This document shows positions 9,319 through 17,973 of a stretch of 38,236 nt of DNA, piece after piece. The position numbers and the translations under genes are program-made. The number at the start of each line of letters is the position of its first letter. Position 1 is the first letter of the stretch. Source of the DNA: Gammaproteobacteria bacterium (lineage in GTDB: Bacteria; Pseudomonadota; Gammaproteobacteria; Pseudomonadales; Azotimanducaceae); contig JAPPGA010000003.1 in NCBI GenBank assembly GCA_028821515.1, positions 1-38,236 of the forward strand, read 5' to 3'. Under the pieces are notes generated by a model. That model saw only the letters and a list, made by a program, of their open reading frames with translations. It was not told where the DNA came from and did no database searches.

Positions 9319-11751
9319 TCACGCGCGCAACCGTGCGTTGTCGGGGTCCCAGGGGCTTTCCTGCACCACGCGCGCCGGGTATCTCTCGCCGAGAATCTCG
9401 ATGTCGACGGCGGTGCCTATCTCGGCGAGCTCCGGGCGCACCATTGCCAAAGCGATGGACTGCTCCAGCCGGAAGCCGTAGTTGCCGCTGGTTGCCCTGC
9501 CGACCATCTGCCCGTCGACGAATAGCGGGTTGTTGCCGATGGGGTCGGCATCTTCGGGACCGTCCACAGCCAGGGTGACGAAGCAGTTGGCAAATCCGCG
9601 CTGGTGCCATTCGAGGAGTCCGGCGCGGCCCATGAAGTCGCCCTTGTCGAGGCGCACGAAACGGTCGAGGCCGGACTCGAGGGCGGCGTACTCGATCGAC
9701 ATCTCCGTGCCGATCATGCGGTAGGACTTCTCGACGCGGAGCGAGTCCATGGCGCGGATGCCGAAGGGCTTGAGACCGAGATCAGCGCCGGCCTCCATCA
9801 GCGCGTCGAAGATGGTGTTCTGGTATTCGATGCCGTGGTGGATCTCCCAGCCGAGTTCGCCGACGAAATTGAGTCGCAGGAGCTTTACGGGCGCGAGGCC
9901 GATGGTCGCATTCTTTCCCGTCAGCCAGCGGAATGCGGTATTGGAAAGGTCGACATCGCAGACCCGCGACAGGAGTTCGCGGGACTTCGGTCCGGCGATG
10001 ACCAGCACGCCCATGGCGGCCGTGAGGTTCTCGAAAATGACCGATCCATCCGTCGGCATCTGGCGCCGCAGAAAGTCGTGGTCCAGCCGCTGGAAGGCCC
10101 CGGCGGATACCAGGTAGAAGCGGTCCGCCGCCTCCCGGTGAATGGTGAACTCGGAGTGCACGCCGCCCAGCGAGTTGAGCGCGTGGCAGAGGCCGATGCG
10201 GCCGGTCCTGGGCAGGCGATTGGCGACGAATCCGTCGAGAAACGCCGTGGCGCCGGGGCCGCTGACACGGGCCTTGGCGAAGGCGGTCATGTCGAGTAGG
10301 CCGACGTTGTCGCGGACATTGCGGCACTCCTCGCCCACGGGCTCGAACCAGCGGGAACGGCGGAACGACCAGTGGTCTTCCTGGGCGACGCCTTCCGGCG
10401 CGAACCAGTTGGGCCGCTCCCAGCCGAACCTCTGCCCGAACACCGCGCCCAGATCCCGCATCCGCCCGTAACAGGGAGCGGTGCGCAGCGGGCGTCCGGC
10501 AGGACGCTCCTCGTCGGGATAGTGCACGGTGAAGACGTTGGCGTAGGCCTCCTCGTTCTTCGCCTTGAGATAGGCGCCGGTGGCGTAGTCGCCGAAACGG
10601 CGCGGGTCGACGCCGAGCATGTCGATGGTGGGCTCGCCTTCGACGATCCACTCGGCGAGCTGCCAGCCTGCGCCGGCGGCGGCAGTGATGCCGAAGCTGT
10701 GGCCCTCGTTGAGCCAGAAATTGCGCGTGTCCCAGGCCGGGCCGATGATGGGACTGCCATCGGGGGTATAGGCGATAGCGCCGTTGTAGACCTGCTTGAT
10801 GCCCAACTCGGCGAATGCGGGCACGCGGTGAATCGCCGAATCGATGTGCGGCATCAGGCGGTCGATGTCGTCGTTGAAGAGTTCGTACTCGCTTTCTGCG
10901 TCGGGGCCGTCCAGGTAGCAGGCGGGCGCGCCTTTCTCGTACGGTCCGAGCAACAGCCCGCCGGCTTCCTCGCGCATGTACCAGGAGCCGTCGGACTCGC
11001 GCAACACGCCCATCTCCGGTAGACCCTGCTCGTGCCGGGCGAGGATGTCCGGGTGCGTCTCGGTGACGATGTACTGGTGCTGTACCGATAGTACCGGGAT
11101 ATCGAGGCCGATCATGGCGCCCGTGCGCCGCGCGAAATTGCCTGTGGCGGAGACGACATGCTCCGCGATCCAGTCGCCCTGGTCGGTCCGCACGAGCCAT
11201 TCGCCGCCGGAAGTCTGTTCGATACCCGTCACGCAGGTCTGGCGATGGATGACCGCGCCCCGGGCGCGGGCGCCCCGGGCCAGGGCCTGGGTGAGATCGG
11301 CCGGCTGGATATAGCCATCGTTGGGGTGGCGGATGGCGCCGAGGAGGCCGTCGGTGACCGCCAGGGGCCAGATCTCGCAGACCTCTTCGGGAGTGAGGTA
11401 CTCGACATTGACGCCGATCGTTTTCGCGACGCCGGCGTACTGGCGGTATTCGTCCATCCGGTCCGGCGTCATGGCGAGGCGTATGTTGCCGACGGTGCGC
11501 AGACCCACGTCTGCGCCGGTTTCCTCCGCGAGCTGGCGGTAGAGATTCACCGAGTACTTGTGAATCTGGCCGACCGAGTAGCTCATGTTGAACAGCGGCA
11601 ACAGGCCGGCAGCGTGCCACGTCGACCCGGATGTCAGTTCCTTGCGTTCCAGCAGCGCCACGTCCGACCAGCCCTTGGCGGCCAGGTGATAGAGGGTGGC
11701 AACGCCGACGACGCCACCGCCGATGACCACCACGCGGGCATGTTGTGCCAT
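9319..11751 (-). CDS. FAD-dependent oxidoreductase/GcvT fusion, dimethylglycine dehydrogenase-like (copy 3)
   Basis: The product is 810 aa. It has FAD motif VVVIGGGVVGVA (7-18), flavin-linking motif LTSGSTWHAAG (39-49, His46), and a GcvT half carrying FVGELGWEIHHG. It resembles copy 1 more than copy 2; for example, both continue with a '[KQ]IH[EK]YSV[SN]LYR' segment after the flavin histidine. The start at 11751 is preferred over 11820 because GGGAG precedes it and the longer form would overlap the previous gene. It begins 4 bases after the stop of the oxygenase gene, so it is co-transcribed with the folate enzymes and MttB. Likely reaction: oxidative N-demethylation feeding methylene-tetrahydrofolate. 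A distinct substrate from copies 1 and 2 is plausible but not shown. Confidence 0.9.
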   Translation of the reverse strand: MAQHARVVVIGGGVVGVATLYHLAAKGWSDVALLERKELTSGSTWHAAGLLPLFNMSYSVGQIHKYSVNLYRQLAEETGADVGLRTVGNIRLAMTPDRMDEYRQYAGVAKTIGVNVEYLTPEEVCEIWPLAVTDGLLGAIRHPNDGYIQPADLTQALARGARARGAVIHRQTCVTGIEQTSGGEWLVRTDQGDWIAEHVVSATGNFARRTGAMIGLDIPVLSVQHQYIVTETHPDILARHEQGLPEMGVLRESDGSWYMREEAGGLLLGPYEKGAPACYLDGPDAESEYELFNDDIDRLMPHIDSAIHRVPAFAELGIKQVYNGAIAYTPDGSPIIGPAWDTRNFWLNEGHSFGITAAAGAGWQLAEWIVEGEPTIDMLGVDPRRFGDYATGAYLKAKNEEAYANVFTVHYPDEERPAGRPLRTAPCYGRMRDLGAVFGQRFGWERPNWFAPEGVAQEDHWSFRRSRWFEPVGEECRNVRDNVGLLDMTAFAKARVSGPGATAFLDGFVANRLPRTGRIGLCHALNSLGGVHSEFTIHREAADRFYLVSAGAFQRLDHDFLRRQMPTDGSVIFENLTAAMGVLVIAGPKSRELLSRVCDVDLSNTAFRWLTGKNATIGLAPVKLLRLNFVGELGWEIHHGIEYQNTIFDALMEAGADLGLKPFGIRAMDSLRVEKSYRMIGTEMSIEYAALESGLDRFVRLDKGDFMGRAGLLEWHQRGFANCFVTLAVDGPEDADPIGNNPLFVDGQMVGRATSGNYGFRLEQSIALAMVRPELAEIGTAVDIEILGERYPARVVQESPWDPDNARLRA

Positions 11752-11755
11752 TCGC

Positions 11756-12640
11756 TTACTCTTCTCCCTGGACTCCCGGTGCGCGGAACCAGCGCCACAT
11801 CTCGCCGCGTGCCGCGCCATCTACGTTCAGCGCACCCCTGCCTGCGATACGGTCGGGTTCCCACACGGAACGGGTGTCGACGCCGAACCGGGTCCAGCCC
11901 GACTCATCGCGCACGCCGGCGTGCAGGTGTGCTGCCGAGAAGCCTAGCAGTTGGCCGGGCTCGATGAGCACGGGCACGCCCGGCCGATCGGGGCGGCTGC
12001 AGGCAACCGGCAGGAGTGGATAACCGTCCTGCTTGCCGTTCCTGAACGCCTGGAAACTCCATTCGCCGCTGGTGTTCGCGATGGGAAGCCTGAAGGCGTC
12101 GGGCCAGAGCAGCATCGTGCTGCGCTCGACCAGAGGATAGAGCGGCAACCACCAGTTGATTTGCGCCATGATCCCGGAGCCCCACGTGTCCCTGTGCGGG
12201 GGTACGGTTTGTAGGCGTTGGTGTCCGATATCGTCCCGCGACGGCACTACCCGTAGCCGGATCCGGTCGAGCCAGGTCGCGTCCTTCCGGAATCCGATGA
12301 TGGCCAGCGTGTCCCACCAGTGCCTGGCTACGATGCCATCGGTTGCAACCGCCTCACGCGCCTGCATCGCGAGACTCCGAAAGTCCGACGCGGACAGGTG
12401 GCGCTCGGCCAGGCCAGGTTCGTCTGTCTCGAATGTTCGGTTGAGGATTGCCCGCGCGCGTTGAACCAGGCGTGTGACCGGGCTCAAGTCCTCGAAGATC
12501 ACCAGCGCGCCGTCGAACAGCGCTTCACTCAGGGCGCGGGGCGATGTCCCGGGTTTCCATCGTTCGAACGCCGTGTTCACGCTGCGAGAACGGACGGCGC
12601 TACAGTCCGGTGACTCGCCCGTGCGCGTCAACCCCGACAT
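11756..12640 (-). CDS. Fe(II)/2-oxoglutarate oxygenase-like protein of the methyl-catabolism operon
   Basis: The product is up to 294 aa. A cupin-like core carries a candidate iron triad: His149-Arg-Asp151 in [10 protein letters not shown], and a distal histidine in the HLHAG stretch (238 or 240). Arg251 or Arg257 could bind the 2-oxoglutarate carboxylate. The overall pattern resembles phytanoyl-CoA dioxygenase-like proteins, but similarity is limited to these motifs. The 12640 ATG lies inside the fusion gene upstream (41-base overlap) and lacks a ribosome site. The GTG at 12580, 20 bases past that gene's stop, is a good alternative start. Lying between folate enzymes and the third dehydrogenase, it could hydroxylate an N-methyl or neighbouring carbon, as known non-haem demethylases do. 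That role is inference, and a non-enzymatic role cannot be excluded. Confidence 0.7.
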   Translation of the reverse strand: MSGLTRTGESPDCSAVRSRSVNTAFERWKPGTSPRALSEALFDGALVIFEDLSPVTRLVQRARAILNRTFETDEPGLAERHLSASDFRSLAMQAREAVATDGIVARHWWDTLAIIGFRKDATWLDRIRLRVVPSRDDIGHQRLQTVPPHRDTWGSGIMAQINWWLPLYPLVERSTMLLWPDAFRLPIANTSGEWSFQAFRNGKQDGYPLLPVACSRPDRPGVPVLIEPGQLLGFSAAHLHAGVRDESGWTRFGVDTRSVWEPDRIAGRGALNVDGAARGEMWRWFRAPGVQGEE

Positions 12641-15164
12641 CGAGGGCGGCGGGACGGCGCGGCAGCCCGGGCATCGTCATGATGTCTCCGCAGATGGCGA
12701 CGACGAATCCGGCACCGGCCGCGAGTCGCGCTTCCCGCACGGGGAGCACATGGTCTTCCGGAGCACCCATGGCCTTCGGGTCGGCCGAAAAGCTGTACTG
12801 CGTCTTGGCGATGCAGACCGGCAGGTGGCTGTAGCCCAGCGACTCGAACGCATCGAGCTGCCGTGCCGCATCCGGGCTTATCGATATCCCGGAAGCGCCG
12901 TAGAAGCCGGTGGCAATCGCGTCGATCTTGCCTCGCAGGGGCATTTCGTCGGGGTAGAGGAATTCGATGGCCGGCGGCCCTTCGTCGAGCCTGGCGAGCA
13001 CGGCTCGGGCCAGCGCGGTGGCTCCAGCGCCACCGTCCGCCCAATGGGTGGCGACGGCCGCTTCGACGCCGTGCTCGTTCGCAATCGCCCGAATGGCGGC
13101 GATCTCTTCTTCGGTGTCCGTGTCGAACCGGTTGATCGCGATCACGGGCTTCAATCCAAACATTGCGAGGTTTGCTATGTGACGTGCGAGGTTCGGCGCC
13201 CCCGCGCGGACTGCCGGGGGATCCGGTGTCGTGAGCTCACGCTGCCCGGTCCCGCCGTGCAGCTTGAGAGCCCGTACCGTACACACGAGCACCGCCGCGT
13301 CGGGACGAAGGCCGGACTGGCGGCACTTGATGTCGAGGAACTTCTCCGCCCCCAGGTCCGCGCCGAATCCCGCTTCGGTGACAACGACGTCGGACAGTGC
13401 GAGGGCGGTGCGAGTTGCGAGCACTGAGTTGCAGCCGTGGGCGATATTTGCGAAGGGGCCGCCATGAATGAAAGCCGGGTTCCCCTCTCGGGTTTGCACG
13501 AGGTTCGGTTGCAGGGCATCAGTGAGTACGGCGGCCATGGCCCCGTCGACGCCGAGGTCCCTGGCCGTGACCGGTTTGCCCACGCGGCTGCGGGCGACGA
13601 CGATGCGTCCGAGGCGCTGCTGCAGGTCTTCCCGGTCGCTCGCAAGGCAAAGCACGGCCATCACTTCGGACGCGGCGGTAATGTCAAAGCCGCCGGAGCG
13701 GTGGGCGCCGCGGCCGAGGTTGAGTTCCACCTCGCGCAGCGCGCGGTCGTTCAAGTCCATGACGCGGCGCCAGGAGACCGTCTCCGGGTCGATGTCGAGC
13801 GGGTTTTTCCAGTAGAGGTGGCTGTCGACCACGGCGGCGAGCAGGTTGTTCGCGGTCGAGACGGCGTGCATGTCCCCGTTGAAATGGAGGTTGATGTCGG
13901 TTTCCGGCACGACCCGGGCCCGGCCGCCGCCGGTCGCGCCGCCTTTCATTCCGAAACAGGGGCCGAGAGACGGTTCTCGCAGGCAGGCCGTCGCACGTAC
14001 GCCGAGCAGGTTGAGCGCATCGGTGAGCCCGATGCTGGTGGTGGTCTTGCCTTCGCCGGCCGCGGTAGGCGAGATGGCGGTGACCAGCACCAGTTTGCCA
14101 TCCTTTTTCGGCGCCTGGCCGGTCTCGGAGAGTGACAGCTTTGCCTTGTAGTGACCGTAGGGTGTGAGCAGGTGCGGTCCAATGCCGAGTCGTGCCTGGG
14201 CGAGGGGGATGATGGGGCGCAGACCGGGGACGTTGCGGGCGACTTCCGGGGCGGTTGCGGCGGAAGCGGCAACATTTCGGGTTGTCGCCCCGTTGGCCCG
14301 CAGCCAGCGGGATGTGCGGGGCAGCCCGCCGAAGGTGAACAGGTGGATACCGGCGAGGGTGGTGTCGGGGGACTCGACCCGGTATTGCGCCAACCCCTGC
14401 AGCAGGTCGTCCGGCGACCAGCTCTTCAGCAACCGTATTACGCTGGGTTGCCGGGTCAGCGCCCGCGCGGAGGCGCGTACGCCGCAGCGTGCGGCGTACG
14501 CCAACAGGGTACGTAACCGGGCAGGCCCCGGCAGGCCGATGTAGATCGGCAGCGGACAGCCCCGATCCCGCATCGCCGCAAGCCAGGCGATGGCGTGGGC
14601 CGACGCAAAGGTGAACTGCGTGACCACCCACATATCGGTGTCGGTTGCGTTCGCATACGCGATCTTCCGCGACAGGGCCGTCTCGAGGTCTGCGCGCGCC
14701 GCCAGGGGATGTCCTTCCGGGTATGCGGTGACGCCTAGACGGCGAAAGCCGTGCTCGACGAGTTTCCCGGACTCGAGTACGTCGAGCGTGTCGCGGTAGG
14801 GGCCCGCCGCGCTCTTGTGATCTCCGGCCACCAGCAACAGTTCGTCGACGCCGGCCCCGGCGAGTTTGTCCAGCCGGTCGTCCAGTTGTTCCGCGCTTTT
14901 CATCAGTCGTGCGGGCAGGTGGGGCACCGGCAGCATGCCCTCGGCGACGAGACGGTCGCAGGCGGCCACGGTGTCGCCCCAACGCGCGCCCGGAATGGAG
15001 GGGATATAGACCCGCGTTCCGCGGGACAGGTAGTCCGTGAGCGGGCCCGTCGATACCAGTTGGCGGGGCGAGAGTTCTACCGAGGCGTGCCGGACCAGGT
15101 CCCGCTGGGTGTCCACCACGTCGATCGCATTGAACGCCGCGGCGCTGTTGGGTAACGCATTCAT
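12600..15164 (-). CDS. fhs: Methylenetetrahydrofolate reductase-like/formate-tetrahydrofolate ligase fusion
   Basis: The product is 854 aa in one frame. Residues about 25-297 are MTHFR-like: SVELSP with Glu30 (E. coli Glu28 position), LLLVAGD with Asp115 (Asp120 position), [11 protein letters not shown] (143-153), and VTQFTFA with Gln183. Residues about 306-854 are a complete formate-tetrahydrofolate ligase: TPYGHYKAK (334-342), P-loop [11 protein letters not shown] (366-376), [14 protein letters not shown] and [11 protein letters not shown]. The two activities handle methyl/methylene-folate and formyl-folate. In a catabolic setting they would run toward oxidation and ATP recovery from formyl-folate. 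The intermediate FolD steps (methylene to formyl) are not in the window. It starts 4 bases after the DmdA-like stop. I do not know of this fusion as a described enzyme. Confidence 0.92.
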   Translation of the reverse strand: MNALPNSAAAFNAIDVVDTQRDLVRHASVELSPRQLVSTGPLTDYLSRGTRVYIPSIPGARWGDTVAACDRLVAEGMLPVPHLPARLMKSAEQLDDRLDKLAGAGVDELLLVAGDHKSAAGPYRDTLDVLESGKLVEHGFRRLGVTAYPEGHPLAARADLETALSRKIAYANATDTDMWVVTQFTFASAHAIAWLAAMRDRGCPLPIYIGLPGPARLRTLLAYAARCGVRASARALTRQPSVIRLLKSWSPDDLLQGLAQYRVESPDTTLAGIHLFTFGGLPRTSRWLRANGATTRNVAASAATAPEVARNVPGLRPIIPLAQARLGIGPHLLTPYGHYKAKLSLSETGQAPKKDGKLVLVTAISPTAAGEGKTTTSIGLTDALNLLGVRATACLREPSLGPCFGMKGGATGGGRARVVPETDINLHFNGDMHAVSTANNLLAAVVDSHLYWKNPLDIDPETVSWRRVMDLNDRALREVELNLGRGAHRSGGFDITAASEVMAVLCLASDREDLQQRLGRIVVARSRVGKPVTARDLGVDGAMAAVLTDALQPNLVQTREGNPAFIHGGPFANIAHGCNSVLATRTALALSDVVVTEAGFGADLGAEKFLDIKCRQSGLRPDAAVLVCTVRALKLHGGTGQRELTTPDPPAVRAGAPNLARHIANLAMFGLKPVIAINRFDTDTEEEIAAIRAIANEHGVEAAVATHWADGGAGATALARAVLARLDEGPPAIEFLYPDEMPLRGKIDAIATGFYGASGISISPDAARQLDAFESLGYSHLPVCIAKTQYSFSADPKAMGAPEDHVLPVREARLAAGAGFVVAICGDIMTMPGLPRRPAALDVGVDAHGRVTGL

Positions 15165-15168
15165 GGCT

Positions 15169-16515
15169 TCAGTCGACGCTGTCGCGGCCGCGGCTTAGCG
15201 CCACTTCCCGAATGTTCGGGTTGACCGATGGACGGAACGGCACCTCTACCACCTCGCCGGCCACCGGCTCACCGGGACGTTCGGCGTATTCGTCCGGAAG
15301 CCGAACGCGCAGCCTGGTGCCGAGGTCGCGCATTTCCCAGGGCACGTAGGCCAAGGCGATATTGGTCTCGAGTTCCGGAGAGAACCAGGGCGAGGTGACA
15401 TAACCCACGGGGTCGGCCCCGTCGGCCGCCTCGATGAGCCAGAAGTCGTTGGCGTAATCCGTCACCGGACGGCCGCCGAAGACGATGCCGACGAGGACGT
15501 TGCGGAATGGGGGAGCACCGGCCTCCATGGCGCGCCGCGCCGCCGCCAGCGCCTGCTTGCCAACGTAGTCCGCCTGCTTTCTGCGCGGCACCTGGTAGCC
15601 GAGATTGCACTGGAAGGGGAGGGTTTCCTGGTCCAGGTCCTGGCCCCAGGACAGGATGCCGGCGGCGATGCGGCGGTGGTGGGCCGGGGCCGTGACCATG
15701 AGCTGATGGCGCTCGCCGGCCTCGAGCACCCCGTACCAGAGGTCTTCCGCGTAGAGGGTCGCGTCCTTGAGATAGATCTCGTAGCCCTTCTCGCCTGTGA
15801 ACCCGGTCTGGGACACGACGACGTCCCTTCCGTTCACCTGGCCTTCCAGGAGGCCGTAGTAGGGAATGTCGCGCACCCGCTCGCCGAAGAGGTCCACCAT
15901 GAGCGCTTCCGACTTCGGACCCTGGATCTGCACGGGCGCGACATCGATCTCGGCGATTTCGACATTGCAGCGAAGCCCCAGGTTGACGCCCCTGAGCCAC
16001 ATCTCGATGTCGCTGTCGGCGAGGGAGAACCAGAACTCGTCCTCGGCCACGCGCAGCAGCACGGGGTCGTTCAGCACGCCGCCGTCTTCGTTGCACAGGA
16101 TGACGTACTTGCCGTGCATCGGCGCGATGCGGGTGGCGTCGCGCGTGATGACGTGGTCGACGAACCGCTCCGCGTCCGGTCCCTTGACCTGGATCTGCCG
16201 CTCCACCGCCACGTTCCAGAGCGTTACGTGGTTGACCAGGGCGTCGTATTCCACCATGGCGCCGCCGGCTTCCGGACGCACATAGCCGCGCGGGTGGTAT
16301 ACGCGGTTGTAGACCGTCGCCCGCCAGCAGCCGGCCTCCATGGAGAGATGCCAATACGGTGACTTGCGCACGCGGGTAGAGATGAGCAGTCCGACCGGGG
16401 TGGGGCCCGACTGACGCAGGTTGATCGGAACTTTCCGGTCTGACTGGTCGACGCTCGCGCATTGGCGCAGGTCGGAGTATCGAACGATTCCGCCATCGCC
16501 CGTATCAGTGGTCAT
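15169..16515 (-). CDS. DmdA/GcvT-family tetrahydrofolate-dependent demethylase-like protein
   Basis: The product is 448 aa, a stand-alone aminomethyltransferase fold. The segments [51 protein letters not shown] and [10 protein letters not shown] follow the pattern of dimethylsulfoniopropionate demethylase DmdA as I recall it. DmdA is shorter (about 370 aa), so this is probably a related subfamily. Expected reaction: transfer of a methyl group from a sulfonium or ammonium compound to tetrahydrofolate, giving 5-methyl-tetrahydrofolate for the downstream reductase fusion. The start at 16515 has AGGGGAG just upstream; an ORF extension to 16575 lacks this. It is the first gene of the five-gene minus-strand operon after the regulator, with candidate operators 116 and 246 bases upstream. 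DMSP activity should not be assumed. Confidence 0.82.
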   Translation of the reverse strand: MTTDTGDGGIVRYSDLRQCASVDQSDRKVPINLRQSGPTPVGLLISTRVRKSPYWHLSMEAGCWRATVYNRVYHPRGYVRPEAGGAMVEYDALVNHVTLWNVAVERQIQVKGPDAERFVDHVITRDATRIAPMHGKYVILCNEDGGVLNDPVLLRVAEDEFWFSLADSDIEMWLRGVNLGLRCNVEIAEIDVAPVQIQGPKSEALMVDLFGERVRDIPYYGLLEGQVNGRDVVVSQTGFTGEKGYEIYLKDATLYAEDLWYGVLEAGERHQLMVTAPAHHRRIAAGILSWGQDLDQETLPFQCNLGYQVPRRKQADYVGKQALAAARRAMEAGAPPFRNVLVGIVFGGRPVTDYANDFWLIEAADGADPVGYVTSPWFSPELETNIALAYVPWEMRDLGTRLRVRLPDEYAERPGEPVAGEVVEVPFRPSVNPNIREVALSRGRDSVD

Positions 16516-16618
16516 GTGGCTCCCCTTGGACCGAATTGGAGACCGCCTTTCCGGGCCATCCGCCCGTGTCGGCAACCGGCGGCAGATTGCCTGAACTCGC
16601 GTGTGCCATTGCTGCCAA

Positions 16619-16646
16619 AGGCGACATCGAATGGTCGCGAGGCGAC
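16619..16646 (-). repeat. Operator-like direct repeat A
   Basis: Read on the minus strand the core is GTCGCCTCGCGACCA (16646-16632), followed by TTCGATGTCGCCT. It matches repeat B at 23 of 28 positions, and its core matches the motif at 606-620. It ends 116 bases before the DmdA-like ATG. Direct repeats of this size are typical of AraC-family activator sites. Confidence 0.45.
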
Positions 16647-16748
16647 CCCTGGATGGCGCTCCATTTCCTGCCGACTTTGCGCGAGATTCGCTCCGTAATC
16701 GAATTCTTGCCGGAGCTTGGGTCAGGACCCGCGCCCGGACGCCGATTC

Positions 16749-16776
16749 AGGCGACACCGAATAGTCGAAAAGCGAC
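16749..16776 (-). repeat. Operator-like direct repeat B
   Basis: The minus-strand core is GTCGCTTTTCGACTA (16776-16762), followed by TTCGGTGTCGCCT. It lies exactly 130 bases upstream of repeat A, a spacing that would suit a two-site or looping arrangement. Its core differs from the motif at 606-620 at only 3 of 15 positions. Confidence 0.45.
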
Positions 16777-16815
16777 ATCCGAAAACGCCCCGGATCGCAC
16801 GTTTTCGGGTGCTGT

Positions 16816-17799
16816 TCAGGGTGCTGGGCGACGCTCGTCTGTAGGGCGTTTTCCGTACTTTGCGACGTAGGATTTGCCGAACCGGGCAGCGGTGGAGAAT
16901 CCGCACCGGGAGGCGATTTCGGTGACCGACATGCTGGTCTGCAGCAGCAGCAGGCGTCCCTGGTTCAGCCGCAGGTCCAGGTAGTAACGGGACGGCGTGC
17001 ATTCCAGGTACTCGTGAAACAGGCGCTCGAGCTGGCGCGGCGAGATATCCGTGTATTCGGCCACCTCGCCGAGGGTCAGCGGTTCCTCGATGTTGCCTTC
17101 CATCAGGGCGACGGCATCAACCAGGCTTTGCTGGTTCACGGCGCCGAGCTGATGGTGCAGCGGCGTTCGCTGCATGTCGTTCTCGGTGCGTACCCGCTCG
17201 AGGATGATCTGCTCGGTAATGTCCCGCGCCAGTTCCTGTCCATGGGCGGCCTGGACCAGGTTCAGCATCATGTCGATGGAACTGATCCCGCCGGAACACG
17301 TGAAACGGTCGCGGTCGATCTCGAACAGCCGGGACGATACATGTACGCGGGGGAACTGCTCGCGCAGGCTCGACAGGTTTTCCCAGTGGATCGCGCAGCG
17401 GTAGCCGTCCAGCAGTCCCGCGGCGGCGAGGAAGTGTGAACCGGTGCAAAGCGCGCCCAGGGGCACACCGCGCTTGGCGAAGCGGCGCAACGCGTCGAGC
17501 AACACCCCGCTGCAGTGCCGCTCGCAGTGATAGCCGCCGCATACGAACAGCATGTCCGGCCGATCGAGTGAACCTGCTTCCCCGTCGGGTACGAGGCGCA
17601 GGCCGTCGCTGGATGGTACCGGTTTGCCGTCGAGGGTCAGGCAGGTCCAGCGATAGAGTTGGCGCTCGCTCAACCGATTGGCCATGCGCAACACGGCGAT
17701 CGCGCTGGTTAGCGTCACGATGGTGTAGTCCCGCGTCATCAGGAAGGCGACCCGAGTCGGTTCGTCACCATGTCCGCAAGGAAACCTGCCGTCACTCAT
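16816..17799 (-). CDS. GlxA-type AraC-family transcriptional regulator, GbdR-like
   Basis: The product is 327 aa from the ATG at 17799; the frame stays open to 17949, giving longer alternatives. An N-terminal DJ-1/PfpI (class I amidotransferase-like) domain spans about 10-190 and includes the elbow-like GALCTGSHFLAAAGLLDG. A C-terminal AraC double helix-turn-helix follows, with LTLGEVAEYTDISPRQLERLF and MSVTEIASRCGFSTAARFGKSYVAKYGKRP. This architecture is that of GbdR and CdhR in Pseudomonas, which sense glycine betaine/dimethylglycine or carnitine and switch on their catabolism. Lying directly upstream of the methyl-catabolism operon, it is its probable activator. It also diverges from the TonB receptor gene with 174 bases between them. 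The identity of the ligand is inference. Confidence 0.88.
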   Translation of the reverse strand: MSDGRFPCGHGDEPTRVAFLMTRDYTIVTLTSAIAVLRMANRLSERQLYRWTCLTLDGKPVPSSDGLRLVPDGEAGSLDRPDMLFVCGGYHCERHCSGVLLDALRRFAKRGVPLGALCTGSHFLAAAGLLDGYRCAIHWENLSSLREQFPRVHVSSRLFEIDRDRFTCSGGISSIDMMLNLVQAAHGQELARDITEQIILERVRTENDMQRTPLHHQLGAVNQQSLVDAVALMEGNIEEPLTLGEVAEYTDISPRQLERLFHEYLECTPSRYYLDLRLNQGRLLLLQTSMSVTEIASRCGFSTAARFGKSYVAKYGKRPTDERRPAP

Positions 17800-17973
17800 G
17801 CGTGGTTCGATAGCCGCTCTTGAATTGTGTCTGAGTGTCGCGCTTTCGCTGCTCGCGCACAATGATTGGCGCTCCGGAATCGCCTTTCTCGAGTTTCTGG
17901 TGCCCTGTTTGGACCGTTGCATTAGGACGCCGCTAGTAATAGGTTGCACCTAGGTTGGGGAGGGAACTGTCCG

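Larger units (their letters stand above)
16516..16815 (-). promoter_or_regulatory. Upstream region of the DmdA-like operon
   Basis: This 300-base gap lies between the regulator stop and the DmdA-like ATG. It contains two imperfect 28-base direct repeats (16619-16646 and 16749-16776), each holding a GTCG-N5-CGAC palindrome. A strong ribosome site (AGGGGAG) ends near 16519. No unambiguous -35/-10 pair was found. Spacing, repeats and the AraC-type gene next door point to a regulated promoter. Confidence 0.5.

Noticed and set aside
9782-11620. 612-codon minus-strand frame inside the third FAD/GcvT gene
   Set aside because: Out-of-frame, Arg/Pro-rich shadow of copy 3, which has all family motifs in the other frame.
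17800-17973. Cobalamin riboswitch before the TonB receptor
   Set aside because: A B12-type control would fit the corrinoid pathway, but no B12-box-like core or room for the full aptamer was seen in the 174 bases.
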